Position numbers and translations under genes: made by a program
Notes under the pieces: model-generated
Databases searched by the model: none
Told to the model about the DNA's origin: nothing
Seen by the model: only the letters and a program-made list of their open reading frames with translations
Source of the DNA: Pestalotiopsis fici W106-1
Taxonomy: Eukaryota > Ascomycota > Sordariomycetes > Amphisphaeriales > Sporocadaceae
Assembly (NCBI RefSeq): GCF_000516985.1
Contig: NW_006917091.1
Coordinates: forward strand, 4,299,022 to 4,363,021
Reading direction: 5' to 3'
DNA: 64,000 nt
Shown here: in pieces, positions 1 through 10,526 of the stretch
Layout of the letters: every line of letters begins with the position of its first letter
How positions within the stretch are numbered: position 1 is the first letter of the stretch

Positions 1-2270
1 CTGCTGTTCTGGTGCTGTGTTTGTCTGCGATAAACAAAATGGACACAGCCCGGGGGAAACAAGAACACCATCATATATGATAGGGTCGCATAACAGATTG
101 GATCTGTCATCCTTGGACAAACGAGCCCGGAACTGTTTTGAGGCCAAATGTTGTAAGCAATGATCTCGCCAACCTTCTCCTGTATACCATTCTTTGCAAA
201 AGAAGCAGTAATCAGCTGAAGCATAGATACGTTTGAGATGAGATCGATGGCAGGTGTATACATGCTTCCATGTCTTCGATAGTATGTTGCAGTGGCAATT
301 GGATGCATGCAGAGTCGAGGGGATCTCAGTTTCGGATTTTGATTTGCAAATATTGATTATACAATCAAGAGCAGTGATCCCTTCGGAACTTCGTAGTGGG
401 AATTCTTTGAGAATATTCTCTGCAAGATTGTGTCTATCAGGCATCATATGCCTTGCACGGTCGAAGAAAAGACGTAATGGTTCGTTGTCCTTTGTTCTGC
501 CATCCTCCTGCATGTCGCGAAGGCCATTCGTGTACAATTTCTTCATTTCGTCCCAGACTTTGTTTCTTTCAACCTTCGATGCTTTCGTATGGATGAGCGA
601 AAGCATCCGAGCCTCAAGATTTCTGATGTCGGACTGGTGTTCGGTGTGAATTTGTAATTCCATAGCCGCAGACAATTTCTGTATCAGATTTGGTTCGAAA
701 CGAATCCCGGAACCTCGTAGGTTTTCGTTGATACCGTCAACAGCCTTGTTAAAGAACAAAAGGCCAAATCCGTCCGCGCCACTATTCTTGGCTTGGTATC
801 TTTGGGCATAAACCCCCATACTTCTTTGACCAGCAGACCTTTGTCTTTGCGATGTGCTGTAGTTTTTATCTTTAGGTTCGTTGAATTAGCGACTACTCCC
901 CTGTCTCAAAGACAACGTTTCACTAACCGAGGAGCTGTAGATACTCGGCTCTGAAGTCATGTATAGTCAGCGGTTCTGGGAAACCAGCTCGAAACCCGAG
1001 GGCACGGAGGTATTCTCCGAATTTGTTCCCGGTTTCCATCTTGTCTGTTAAGCCGCTGCCTTCGCGAATACGGGGAAAGACTGGCTGCGATAGTACCTCA
1101 TCCCTCCAAGTTAGTGTGATGTCTTGACCTTTCGGCGGCGCAGGAATTTGAAATATGTCTTGAATAGTTTGGTAGTCGCGAAGTGCTCCGCGCGACAATA
1201 TTATGGCAAGTATAGGCAAAATGGGATTGAGTAGTAGCATTTGCCCCTCTGGGGCTTCGTAGATGGCATGGCGTGGCCTGGAAGATGTGAGCGTAAGAAT
1301 AAATGAAAATAGCAATGGCGCCAGAAAATACCTCTCATTAGGCGTCAGTGTCATTCCCTTTGCATCTCGTTCAAATTCAAAAGCCAAACCTGGCTGACCA
1401 TCCTCCTTACGAATGACAATGAGTCGAGCATCCTAAACAAAGATTGTCAGCTTGGTAGAGCCAGGCCAAGAGGAAATAATTACCTTGAACCGTAGCCCAC
1501 GATCACAGTTCTGTCCACGAGCACTCGACTCAACAAGCTCGCCAATACGAGAGCCACTAGCCACATTGCACGAGAACCACGCCCAGAAATAAACTCGGGT
1601 CGCAGCTGAAGGGAATTTAATGTAGTCCTGGACGAAAAGTTGCTGTCCAAGGTGAATGAAATGCACAATCTTTGGCCATCTCCGTGGCCGAACATTAAAG
1701 GGGCAATCTAGCTCGACACGCAGATTATGGAGGATATACTATGATTGGGCTGAGTTCGACACCTTTGTGGAGTTTTGAGAGTGAAGAGGGACGAACCTTT
1801 CGAATATGTTTAGAGACTTTCGGATCAACCGGCGTGCCTCGATCCAGGAGAAGATTCTGGAACACGTCGTAATATTGAACAACAGATTGGATGCTGGGAC
1901 CTCGCTTTTTCCGCCGCTCGTTGGGCTGGGCTGATCTTGTTGACTTCGCGGACTTGATTCCGTAAGCTAGAAACTTGATGAATTCCATGAGGGTCCTGGG
2001 CTCAGTCGCCCTACTCCACGGATATCGTTTTATGTATCTAGCTGCATGTCAGTTCAAGCTGGGCGTCTCTTCCTAGATAACATACTCATCCCAGAGCGAA
2101 CTAATTCTTTCTCGCATATATTTTGCCTTGAATCCTAAAGAATTCGTTGTATCGAAACTTCCATCGGGTCTGAGGGGTAAAGGTTCTGAGCTCGCGGTAG
2201 ATTGGATCCTCAAACTCCTGTCCAAGAAGCTTTGGGCTGAAGCTCGGGATCTCGGTGCAGGAGTCTTCAT
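1..2270 (-). CDS. DUF3435 (FluG-domain) tyrosine-recombinase-like protein with C-terminal zinc finger, 3' part outside window
   Basis: Six exons join in one frame: 2086-2270, 1797-2037, 1484-1738, 1332-1432, 928-1277 and 1-869, giving at least 667 residues and still open at the edge. The introns are 48-58 bp with GTATGT, GTTCGT, GTAATT, GTATTT and GTTAGT donors. The start is the first ATG (2270) in the frame. The fold reads as DUF3435. A box-I-like SGSRIGELVE has Arg near residue 206, and a box-II HDFR has His367 and Arg370. After these comes a GVYAQRY stretch with Tyr398/Tyr402 as candidate nucleophiles. The position usually held by GH before that Tyr is GQ here. The C-terminal part has CX2C-X11-HX3H and another CX2C near the edge. 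Captains of Starship transposons belong to this family, but many DUF3435 proteins are not captains. No stops or frameshifts are seen. Confidence 0.8.
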
Positions 2271-2827
2271 CGAGATGGTGGTGTAGCTGCTTTTAGCAAC
2301 GTATTCCACCGAACAAGGTATCAATGAGGAGAGTAAGAATAAAATAAAGGAGAAATTTGGCAGAGGCAGGAGTGTAGCTTATGTTAGTTGTTTGACAACA
2401 TCCTTTTGTGGATGCTCCCTTTAAGTACAAGGAACGAAAAGATTTTCTCGGAAGTCAGGGTATGGAAGAGTGACCGCAGGATGAATTGTCGTAGGACGAA
2501 AGGTGTCCAACAAACGTGCTTCGGTCCCAGCGGAGCCATTATTGGATCTTCAGAGCGACTGGCCTCCGCCGTGTGAATACGAGGTGATGGGACCACCGCA
2601 AGACTTTTCCCATTCTCCTTTCGGTTCTTGAATTTGACGCAGTCCTTTTACCAGGGTGTGCATCTTTGTATTTTGAGCAGAGCTGTGGTGTAGCAGAACG
2701 GAAGTGCTGCGTACTTCTGTTAGCAATAAGTCGCACGAAGTATTTCCAGAAAGCGAGTATTGGATGTCGCTGAAGCGGCGTCAACTTGTGGATTAATGAG
2801 CCAATGAGCCGCTTTTGACTCAGTCGA
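2271..2827. other. Spacer between DUF3435 gene and tRNA-Gly
   Basis: No supportable gene. Bases about 2655-2765 resemble the upstream flank of the second tRNA-Gly (about 37340-37460); roughly three quarters of aligned bases match by eye. If the DUF3435 gene were a Starship captain, the element's 5' end would be expected in this spacer, because captains read inward from that end. Confidence 0.5.
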
Positions 2828-2898
2828 GCACTAGTGGTTTAGTGGTAAAACCCATCGTTGCCATCGATGGGCCCCGCGTTCGATTCGCGGCTAGTGCA
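2828..2898 (+). tRNA. tRNA-Gly (anticodon GCC)
   Basis: The 71-nt cloverleaf has a 7-bp acceptor stem GCACTAG/CTAGTGC and discriminator A. It has a D-arm GTTTAGTGGTAAAAC, an anticodon arm CATCG-TTGCCAT-CGATG with anticodon GCC, and a T-arm CCGCG-TTCGATT-CGCGG carrying the B box. There is no intron. A T5 run at 2926-2930 can end Pol III transcription. The copy at 37517-37587 differs at one base, the last base of the D-stem (C here, T there). Confidence 0.95.
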
Positions 2899-2925
2899 AT
2901 TAAAGTATCTGTTTGATATAGAGTC

Positions 2926-2930
2926 TTTTT
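2926..2930 (+). terminator. Pol III terminator of tRNA-Gly
   Basis: TTTTT lies 28 nt after the tRNA 3' end, with a second T5 shortly after. The distance is typical of fungal tRNA genes. Confidence 0.6.
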
Positions 2931-3618
2931 GACTTTTTGCGCACTCCTGATTACAAATTCTTATATCCTATGGCTGGCAGGAAGACAAACACATATGGCG
3001 CCAGGGGAGGACGATGCGTTATGAGTTCAAATGTTTGCCGTCACTCCAGTCGTCTTTTTTCGGCGTAGCTTGAAGGTGTGTAAGATTTCGTGGACGCGAC
3101 ACCCAGATATTGTTTTATAAGCCTGATATATGTATTAGAACAAATCATACACTTCTTTATTCTTCAACTAAAAAAAGCAAACATATCACGGAGTCGTTGT
3201 TATCATTGAGTAGACCAACCGTTCAGCTCGGAAGGGTCGATATTCTACATAAGGATTACGGTTGCTTACCTATTTCTCATTGTCTCGGACAAGTTCGGGC
3301 AGGCTCATCAGCCATCATCACCTGTGCGCAGCGACGTGCAGCGACGCGAAGTAAAGGCATATACAAACAGAATAAAACCTCTCCTAGATGGGGCCTGCCA
3401 TTTTGGAATACAAGACCTAGAATATGCATCTTCTTCGGAACACCCTGCAGACTCCGTCGTAGCTCGCGTATCGTAACGGACAATATTAGATACTTTTGTT
3501 TATAATGCCAAACATTTCGATATTACTGGTGCTGATGTCTTACCTCGTTATAGCAACCTAGGAGCTTTTGTACGTAGTTTTCAACCGAGTCGCTCCTTTG
3601 GAGAATATAGGTTGAGTT
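2931..3618. other. Intergenic, no gene seen
   Basis: Only short unsupported reading frames without family resemblance are present. It separates the tRNA from the 3' end of the DJ-1/PfpI gene. Confidence 0.5.
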
Positions 3619-4383
3619 TTAATTGACCCCAATGGCCTTGAGAATCGCCTCCCCCACAACCTTGCCGCTCTTTGGGTTTTGCCCCGTGATGAATTTCCCA
3701 TCATTTCCCACAACGACGGTAGCACTCTCGGCGTCTTGATCCTTGACGGTGTACAGCCCGCCCGAAGCCTCATTCAGCTTCGTCTCTAGCGGGAAAGGCA
3801 TGTACTGTGACATTTGAAACGAGTCTTCTTCGGCGTTGGAGAGGCCTGTAAGTTTCTTTCCCTCTAGGAAGTGCTTTCCGTTTGGCAAAATGACATTGAC
3901 GAAAGCCGCCGGGCCATGACAGACGGCGGAGATGGTCTTGTCAAGAGCAAAAAACTCGCCAATCAGCTGGATCGACACCGGATCCGTTGCCACATCAAAC
4001 ATTGGTCCGTGGCCTCCGGGGTAGTAGATGGCGTCGAACTCGGCGGCTTTTCCCAGAAACTTCTCCAGAGGCTCGGTCTGCTCAAACAGGGCCTTGTGGT
4101 TGTTGAGAAAGTCTTGCGATACTTCATCGGGTGAGTATTGGACCGACACGGGATCTACCGGTGCGAGGCCGCCTCTGGGCGAAGCAAAGACAATCTCTGC
4201 CTTGCCATTGATGACGTGAAAAGGGTGTGCGACTTCAGCCTGAAATGTGTGTCAGTCCTCATGTTGAGTTGACCAGATGTAGAATCAAGAGGAGTGTCTC
4301 ACCAGCCACCAACCAATTTCCTTTTCAGTGCCAGGGATTTTGGCGATATTGGTCAGAACAAACAAAACTTTCTTTGGCGACAT
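3619..4383 (-). CDS. DJ-1/PfpI family protein, Hsp31-like glutathione-independent glyoxalase
   Basis: Exons 4303-4383 and 3619-4239, with a 63-bp intron 4240-4302 (GTGAGA...TTTCAG), encode 233 residues. This is the usual size of yeast Hsp31-type class I glutamine amidotransferase-like proteins. The start MSPKKVLFVLT opens the first beta strand. EKEIGWWL supplies the conserved Glu region, and YYPGGHGPMFD the oxyanion-loop motif. AVCHGPAAFV is the nucleophile elbow with the catalytic Cys followed by His. Relatives convert methylglyoxal to lactate without glutathione or act as stress chaperones in the cytosol. It sits at the left end of the catabolic block, and a longer relative lies at the other end (20982-21851). 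The assignment to glyoxalase rather than chaperone is family inference. Confidence 0.9.
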
Positions 4384-5811
4384 TGCTGCTTAGACAGTGC
4401 TGAACCAGATGATGCTAGAGATTTGGGATAGGGAATTCCGGATAGATATCAGATATCTTCAATGCTGATGGAGAACAAATAATACAGATTTAGGAATAAT
4501 ACGACACCCCAATGGCACATTATATACTGCTGATTTCATTGCCCTGAGTTCGTAATCGGAGTTATGAAGCTATAGCATCGGTCTTTTCAACAATGGCCAG
4601 GGGTCCAAGTAAGCACTACTGTAACACCCCCGGTCTGGTATCACAATATACAGGTCCTGAGGCTCTCCGCATCATTGAATTGCAGATTCACTCGCAGATG
4701 AGTCATTAACCCAAACAGTCTACAGAAAAGCCGACGCGTTGATTATTATCGCCGAAAAATAGCACATGCTCTCACAGATATCAAAACAATCAATGAATAT
4801 ACTCGAGACACAAATAGACTTGCTTTTTTTATACCGTTTGGCTAAGGACCTACTTTCTAAAATCGTATCGAGTAGCGGCGGAGCAATGCGGCTCTGGAAA
4901 TAAGAGGGGTTGCAGTCCCTACCCAGACCACATTCTCATCAGCATAAGGCTGAGTCTAGTACGCAACAGCACTCGGTTCTCGGGGGCTTCACCGAGATAT
5001 TTCTCGCTTACCGGGAAAGCACCTGTATTCTAGTCTTGGCCCCGCAATCTATAGGACTCGTCACCCCTACGTGGCTGAAACCACACATGGGTTTCCCTTG
5101 AGTCTCTACCCGGATGATCTGATCTGTGCACCCGCAGAGGGGGGGACTACCTGTGTTAACCGAGCGCGGACGAAGCTTGTTTGTCCAATCGTGATAGGTC
5201 ACAGGGGCCCTTGATGCAGATTGCTTAGTGACTATTGGAGCGGATATTTTATTTTTATAGCAACAATCCTCAAAATCCATTGGTTAGTTGGCCTTTGGTC
5301 ATAGATTTTGGTTTACAAAAGGCGAGATTTGGGGGCCATAAATCATGGCCACAGCTTCAAGCAGGCCTGAATTTTGTCGTTTCATTACTGCGGAAGCGTA
5401 CCAGCGTGAGAATTTAAATATGCTGCAACAATAAAGTGACCCTAGTAACAAGGTCACACATGCTTCCTTGGGGACGGCAAGATTTTGCGAGTCATCAACC
5501 TGAGATTGGCAATCCTCGCATCAAGACATCCGAGAGTGCATTATGTCTTATCACTACTGATGCATGTTTTCTGATGCTCGTAGCCTGACCAATTGCTGAG
5601 GAACACACGCCGAGGTATACATGCACTCGCAAGCCTAAGACGTCGGCCGGATTTATCGCGGAGCTGGAAATAGCACCATTCAAACTCTCATGGTAAGCCC
5701 GATCTAGCTAGGGTGAATATCGGACTTAACTCACCACGACTTCTCTGATTATACGTTTTGGGAAAGTCGAAACATTAATGGTTGATAACCTGTATTTCAT
5801 GCGTAAAATAC
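4384..5811. other. Intergenic, no gene seen
   Basis: It contains the promoter of the DJ-1/PfpI gene (near 4384-4600). The rest has short unsupported frames only. A missing 5' exon of the adhesin-like frame at 5812 could lie here, but I found no clear signal peptide exon. Confidence 0.4.
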
Positions 5812-6516
5812 ATGTCATTACCTCGTCCAACAGCACAAAGGTCCTTTGGCACTGCGGCAACGCAAGATATCACGGCAAACGAAAGCACAACAGAGACCGT
5901 CATCTTCACCATTCCTGCCACGGCGCTCGAGACCATGACAGTGACGAGCACAAGCACGGTCGAAGTGACGGAAATCCAGTCTGCCACCGTCACAGTCTCT
6001 CCAATCACAACCGTCACCCCGACACCGACTGCTTGCAGCCAGTTGTTTAGCTCTACCTATACGGCGGCCAACGGCAAACGTTTCATTGTCGAATGCGGCA
6101 AGTATTGGATCGTATTTGGTGTCTTGATTGAGAATATTTACACCGATTCGTACCCCGTATGCCCCCAACAGTGCTCTTCCCAATCATTCTGCAAGGCCAT
6201 TCAGTATCACAATGATGATGGCTACTGCTACCTGCTTTCAGCCACCTCACGAGGCGGTGGCACTGTTTCTGCCTACAGCCGTGGCACATTATTGAATAAA
6301 AGATTAGACAAACCTTACTACGGCAGGAGAGAGATTAGTGTGCCGGTATATGGCTACCGAGCGCTGGCGGCGACTTTTCTGCTTCGTATCAAGACGCTGG
6401 AGACGAAAAGTGTGGCTTTATTGATTCGCCACAGCATAGCTGTGTTGTGTGGCACCCTTTGGGTGACACAACGGGAAGGGTTATCCAGTCTGTTTGTTCA
6501 CACATTCATTTCGTAA
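5812..6516 (+). CDS. Adhesin-like protein fragment: Ser/Thr-rich stalk plus Cys-rich PAN/apple-like domain
   Basis: The frame opens at ATG 5812 without a signal peptide, so a 5' exon is probably missing or lost. Residues about 20-70 are a Thr/Val/Ser stalk (TVTSTSTVEVTE and similar), typical of O-glycosylated wall proteins. Next comes a Cys module: CSQLF...NGKRFIVECGK...CPQQCSS...CKAIQY...GYCYLLS. This spacing resembles fungal PAN/apple-like domains of secreted proteins. After CYLLSA the frame loses family character, so the true end may lie earlier (near 6290) or behind an unseen intron. A similar Thr stalk occurs in the GLEYA gene at 22665-24320. It could be a pseudogene. Confidence 0.4.
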   Translation: MSLPRPTAQRSFGTAATQDITANESTTETVIFTIPATALETMTVTSTSTVEVTEIQSATVTVSPITTVTPTPTACSQLFSSTYTAANGKRFIVECGKYWIVFGVLIENIYTDSYPVCPQQCSSQSFCKAIQYHNDDGYCYLLSATSRGGGTVSAYSRGTLLNKRLDKPYYGRREISVPVYGYRALAATFLLRIKTLETKSVALLIRHSIAVLCGTLWVTQREGLSSLFVHTFIS

Positions 6517-6789
6517 ATATAGACCATCTTTGATTCTACTCTCTAATTTGAATACAGGTAGTATCATTCATCTTCGTCGTTGTGCACGATTAGTATTTGA
6601 TACAGCTCGCAACTCCTACCTGCGGCAAAAGTCTGTGGACTCAGGTTGCTTCAGGTTAGATGGATTAGTTGAAAGTCGTTGTACATTCTTGGGGATGTAT
6701 ACATGGATCATTGAATGCAGGTGTATAGATATACGGACTGTTGCATCGTTATAGCTACCAATCTTTACCTCATCCCTTATTTTCCCATT
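6517..6789. other. Intergenic between adhesin-like frame and NmrA-like gene
   Basis: AT-rich 3' flank of both neighbours, which converge here. Nothing else seen. Confidence 0.4.
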
Positions 6790-8275
6790 TTAATCCAATA
6801 CAATTATATCCTCGGTGCTCGCAATGGTGCGGACGCTCGAAATGGTGAAGGACTGACCCTCCCGTTGCCGATCTCGCGGAGGCGAATTATCATCTCCCGG
6901 TCCTGGACCAGATAAAAGCGAGCGGATGAAAGAGGGATCGATGATTTCTTCAAAATATCGCTTCAAGCTCATTGGCTTCCACACATCATAGTTTGGCTTG
7001 CGGTAGTCGGGAAACAAGTCCCAAAAGTCCAGCACACCGAGGAAGTCAGCCGCTTCCGGACTATTGAATCCTTCCACGCACCACATGTGTATCGCACGGG
7101 CAGTCAAAAATTTCCTCTCATCAGTGGTGCGGTCGGCTTGTCCGGTGCCGAATGCCCTTTGGTAATATGATTCGGTGATCAGTCTGAGTTGTTGGATAGA
7201 CAACTACAAGGAATAATTAGTTTGGATAATGTTGACTTGAAAAGTCCCATACGCATTTATTGCACGTACATATTCCGTAATGGGTCTCTCTTTGCTGACA
7301 ACCGCCATGGTGTTCCATATCTCGGTCATAGTTAGAACCTCAGTGTATATATAGACTTGTCTGTTCAGGGTCCGCGGTTGTCCCAAAAGTTCGGCCGTGT
7401 AAGCGCCAAGATCTTTGATACTTAGTAGAGCGATTCTCACGTTTCCATCTCCCACGATTTGGACCCTTCGGAGGTCACCCATCCATATTGATTTTACCCA
7501 GTGTTTATTAGACCTTCCAGATGGTATTCTGGGCACAAACATTCCATATAAACAGCCCAGATGGATAACAGTGTGCGGTAGAAACAATTCATGGATCCGA
7601 TCCAGAACATCGTAGAGCTGTGTCACATTAATACAGACATACGATAGCAGATAAGAACAATGGGGGTCACAAACTTCCGGGTTAACATTCCTGGGTGAAG
7701 GACTAAGCCATCCAAAAAGCACCATTCGTTTCAGACCAGCTTTTTTGGCAGTATCTATGAGTACAGGGTCAGGGTATATCAGCGGCCGGCAGCACATGAA
7801 GATGTCGACGCCCTCCAGACAGGTCAAGAGCTGACTTTGAGTGCATTCGTCTCCGTGAATCACACTTTCGACACCCTTTCGACAAAGTCGTACATGGTCC
7901 TCAGATTGCTCTAAGGATTCGGACGTAAAAGACAAAATTTTCTGCAAGGATACGTTAACATGTTTGATCAGAGAGGTCTCAACACTCGGGGGTTTATACA
8001 ATGTTATTTTGCCCAAGGGACCTTAGACCATCAACTACAGACTCGGCGACTTTACCAGCCCCCCAAATCATGATTGTCGTTTTTATGGGTGGCAGGGCGG
8101 ACTGACTGGGCTGGCCAGACTGAGCAGAGGCGTTATCATGCTCACGCAGGCGATTGATCAGTTCTGTCTTGTTGCCGCTGGGGGAGAGCGACAGGCCGTG
8201 CAGTATCGCGGTGAGTTCTGATATTCTCATGTATTCGTAATCGTCCGTTACGTAGGTGACGGTCGCCATGGTCAT
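6790..8275 (-). CDS. SAP-domain / NmrA-like NAD(P)-binding fusion protein
   Basis: Four exons (8000-8275, 7675-7941, 7270-7617, 6790-7203) join across introns 7942-7999, 7618-7674 and 7204-7269, giving 434 residues. The start is ATG 8275, or ATG 8269, which has the better ACCATGG context. Residues about 15-48 match a SAP motif: MRISELTAIL..GLSLSPSGNKTELINRLREHD. Residues about 68-85 (IMIWGAGKVAESVV) begin a Rossmann fold with GxGxxA. GVESVIHGD and LEGVDIFMCC follow as in NmrA/isoflavone-reductase-like proteins, then KRMVLFGW and HTVIHLGCLYG. NmrA-like proteins sense NAD(P) or act as reductases. SAP motifs bind DNA or RNA in nuclear proteins. The fusion suggests a redox-sensing regulator, which is inference. 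It lies next to the arylsulfatase gene. Confidence 0.8.
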
Positions 8276-8883
8276 ATATAGAAAGAATACTGCAAGAAAG
8301 GATGCAGTCGGGCATTGAATGGTGCTGTTTGGGGAGTTCAAGCTTGGAGATAGTCGACGATTTGTTGTTTTTGAAAATGTAAAAGCTCATTCAGAGCCAA
8401 ATCAGAACGGGGCAGTCGGCCTTTGTTGGTAGCTGATCTCAAACAAGGGAAAGAGCAACATGAACACGCACCGACGTCATTAAACAGAAGGAATAACGTG
8501 TACTCGGACTGTCAAGAGCAGGTGCAAGAATTTAGTTCTCTCTTGAGCTTGCTGCATTTCGGTACCAAATGACACATTTACCAAGCAGGTGCCTTTGGCA
8601 AGTATCAATGTTTCACTGATGGAGATTTGTCAAAGGTCCAGTACAACTAGCAGTGAATCATAAATGCCGGTCTATGTAGGAGGTGAAACAGCCCTTCAGC
8701 CCTGGATTGCACCTGAGCAGCAATTGCAATATGAGGAGTGGTACTCGACTCTAGATACACATTAGTTCTAAATACCTACTAGGTACATGGTCCTTGCACA
8801 AGGTATACATGGTAGTCGAGATGGCGATCAAAGGTATTCCATTACAATTCTCTCCTATCCGGGTTTAGCTTCCTGTGTGCCTT
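8276..8883. other. Intergenic: NmrA-like promoter and arylsulfatase 3' flank
   Basis: No further gene seen. Both neighbours are on the minus strand, so this holds the NmrA-like promoter and the arylsulfatase terminator region. Confidence 0.5.
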
Positions 8884-10227
8884 CTAAAAGTCTTCTTTTA
8901 GTGGATCGGGCGGTGCCGGGTCCGTCTTTAAGCTTCTCATAAACGCCGCCCTCATTTTCGAGATGGGCTGCAACACCCAAGTGTTGAATGCCAAAATGTC
9001 CGTCTCCTCCTTTGGGTCCCGGGTCGTGTTGAAAAGGTATGGACTCTCCAATTTGCCCTGGCCTTCATTGACCTTGGGCTCCCAAATATAATGCAGTTTC
9101 CAATCCCGCCACTTGACAGCCCGGAGATCATTCTTAATGTAGAACAGAAATCCCTCCCGCGGTGACTTTGTGTTGGCAGGGTCTTGGAGGAATGCAGTCT
9201 GATCGAGGCCGTCGATTGGTCGATCATCTGGGATCGTGCCACCAGCAATATTGACAATGGTCGTAAACACATCAGTCACGTGGACAATCTGGTTGGAAGT
9301 CTCGTTCTCTGGGACCTTTCCCGGCCACCGCATGATGAACGGGACGCGCAAGCTTCCTTCCATGGCAGTGTGGTATGTGCCAGTCCAAGGCCCAGCGGTA
9401 CCTCTGTACGGCGGGCGGAACTCTGGGCCATTGTCGGAAGCAAAGATGACCACGGTGTTCTCTCTGATGCCCAAGCTGTCAATGTGATCCAAAAGCTGGC
9501 CGACGCGATGGTCCATCTCCGCCATGGAATCAGCAAATTCCCCATTGCCAGTCTTTCCCTCAAAGTCCTTGTGAGGAAGTGTGGGGAAATGCAGATGTAC
9601 AAGTGGATGATAGAGGAAGAAGGGCGTCTTGGCTTCCACCTGCCGACTGAGCCAGTCCTTGGAACAGTCGACAAGAGTAGCATCGATATTTCTCCTTTCC
9701 TTCAAGTCGTAAATGCACACGTTTTCAGAAGATTCTCCCGCCTTTCCTTTCATGATATAAGGAAGCTCAGCCACATCAGGGGTATACCCCAAGGCTGATG
9801 TGAACTGAGTCTCATCAGTCGTGCGTGGGATCCCGTACCACTCATCAAATCCCCGGTCTGATGGGTATCGGCCAGGAATATCGCCCAAATGCCACTTTCC
9901 GTGATGTGCGGTTGAGTAGCCGCACGTCTTGAGCACTTCGGCCAATGTCAACTCCCAAGGAGTCAGACCCTGGGGCATGCCGGCCGGGACCGACTGTAAA
10001 CATCCCGTGCGAATAGGATGCCGCCCGGTCATAAGGGCGGAACGGGTCGGCACACAATCGCTCTCGACATTAAAGTTGTGAAGGAGCAGACCTTCCTTGG
10101 CAAAAGCATCAATGCGTGGAGTAGCAGCGCCACGCAGAATGCCACCTCCATAACATCCCAGCTCTCCCCAGCCAAGGTTGTCGGCTAGGATGAGGACAAT
10201 ATTTGGCTGCTCGGGATCAGACGACAT
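8884..10227 (-). CDS. Arylsulfatase-type sulfatase (formylglycine-dependent)
   Basis: Single exon, 447 residues, from ATG 10227 (MSSDPEQPNIVLILAD). The signature CVPTRSALMTGR places the Cys that becomes formylglycine at residue 58, in the canonical C-x-P-x-R. The N-terminal metal motif reads ADNLGWGELGCYG, with Asn where the second Asp of ADD is common. HHGKWHLGD, FASDNGPEF and PFIMRWPGK are further sulfatase blocks. No signal peptide is seen, so it is probably cytosolic and hydrolyses imported sulfate esters to alcohol or phenol plus sulfate. It is divergent from a Dal5-type anion permease with a 536-bp shared promoter, which supports joint uptake and desulfation. The substrate cannot be read from sequence. 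Confidence 0.92.
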   Translation of the reverse strand: MSSDPEQPNIVLILADNLGWGELGCYGGGILRGAATPRIDAFAKEGLLLHNFNVESDCVPTRSALMTGRHPIRTGCLQSVPAGMPQGLTPWELTLAEVLKTCGYSTAHHGKWHLGDIPGRYPSDRGFDEWYGIPRTTDETQFTSALGYTPDVAELPYIMKGKAGESSENVCIYDLKERRNIDATLVDCSKDWLSRQVEAKTPFFLYHPLVHLHFPTLPHKDFEGKTGNGEFADSMAEMDHRVGQLLDHIDSLGIRENTVVIFASDNGPEFRPPYRGTAGPWTGTYHTAMEGSLRVPFIMRWPGKVPENETSNQIVHVTDVFTTIVNIAGGTIPDDRPIDGLDQTAFLQDPANTKSPREGFLFYIKNDLRAVKWRDWKLHYIWEPKVNEGQGKLESPYLFNTTRDPKEETDILAFNTWVLQPISKMRAAFMRSLKTDPAPPDPLKEDF

Positions 10228-10452
10228 GGTCAAGGCCAAATTGTGTGTGGCGATGCTGGCAACACAACAAGCCTTGTGTGAGATGTAAGTGTTCAAAGAG
10301 TAAATGAGTGTGAGAGTTCAAGGTTTGCGTTTTTGTCATCACCATAGAGAACAATTCATAGCAGTGCCATGTCCATCCACCATGTGCTTCTAGTTCGGGT
10401 ATGGATATGACCGTGGGCGCCCAGTATAGTCAAGCGTGGATGAGCACGGGCC

Positions 10453-10469
10453 ACGGAGTCCGACTCCGT
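10453..10469. promoter_or_regulatory. Palindrome ACGGAGTCCGACTCCGT, candidate Zn2Cys6 operator
   Basis: Perfect 8-bp arms around one central base. It contains CGG-N9-CCG, the inverted half-site pattern of binuclear-cluster regulators. It lies 226 bp from the arylsulfatase start and 295 bp from the permease start. Confidence 0.5.
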
Positions 10470-10509
10470 CTCCTAGCGTATCGTCAGATAGCGCCCCGAC
10501 TCGTAGCCC

Positions 10510-10526
10510 ACGGAGCTCGTGTCCGT
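10510..10526. promoter_or_regulatory. Second ACGGA-N7-TCCGT site, candidate Zn2Cys6 operator
   Basis: ACGGAGCTCGTGTCCGT has the same half-sites and the same 7-bp spacing as the site at 10453, with a different core, 57 bp centre to centre. Conserved arms with a diverged core are what a dimer-binding site would show. Confidence 0.5.

Noticed and set aside
254..649. 131-codon plus-strand frame
   Set aside because: It is the antisense shadow of the last visible exon of the DUF3435 gene, whose minus-strand reading continues the family and carries the zinc finger.
3110..3505. 131-codon plus-strand frame between tRNA-Gly and the DJ-1 gene
   Set aside because: No family pattern, no ATG at the start, biased composition, and no splice logic.
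8884..10227. Idea that the sulfatase is secreted via an upstream extension
   Set aside because: The upstream extension in frame has no ATG and begins at a TTG; from ATG 10227 no signal peptide is seen.
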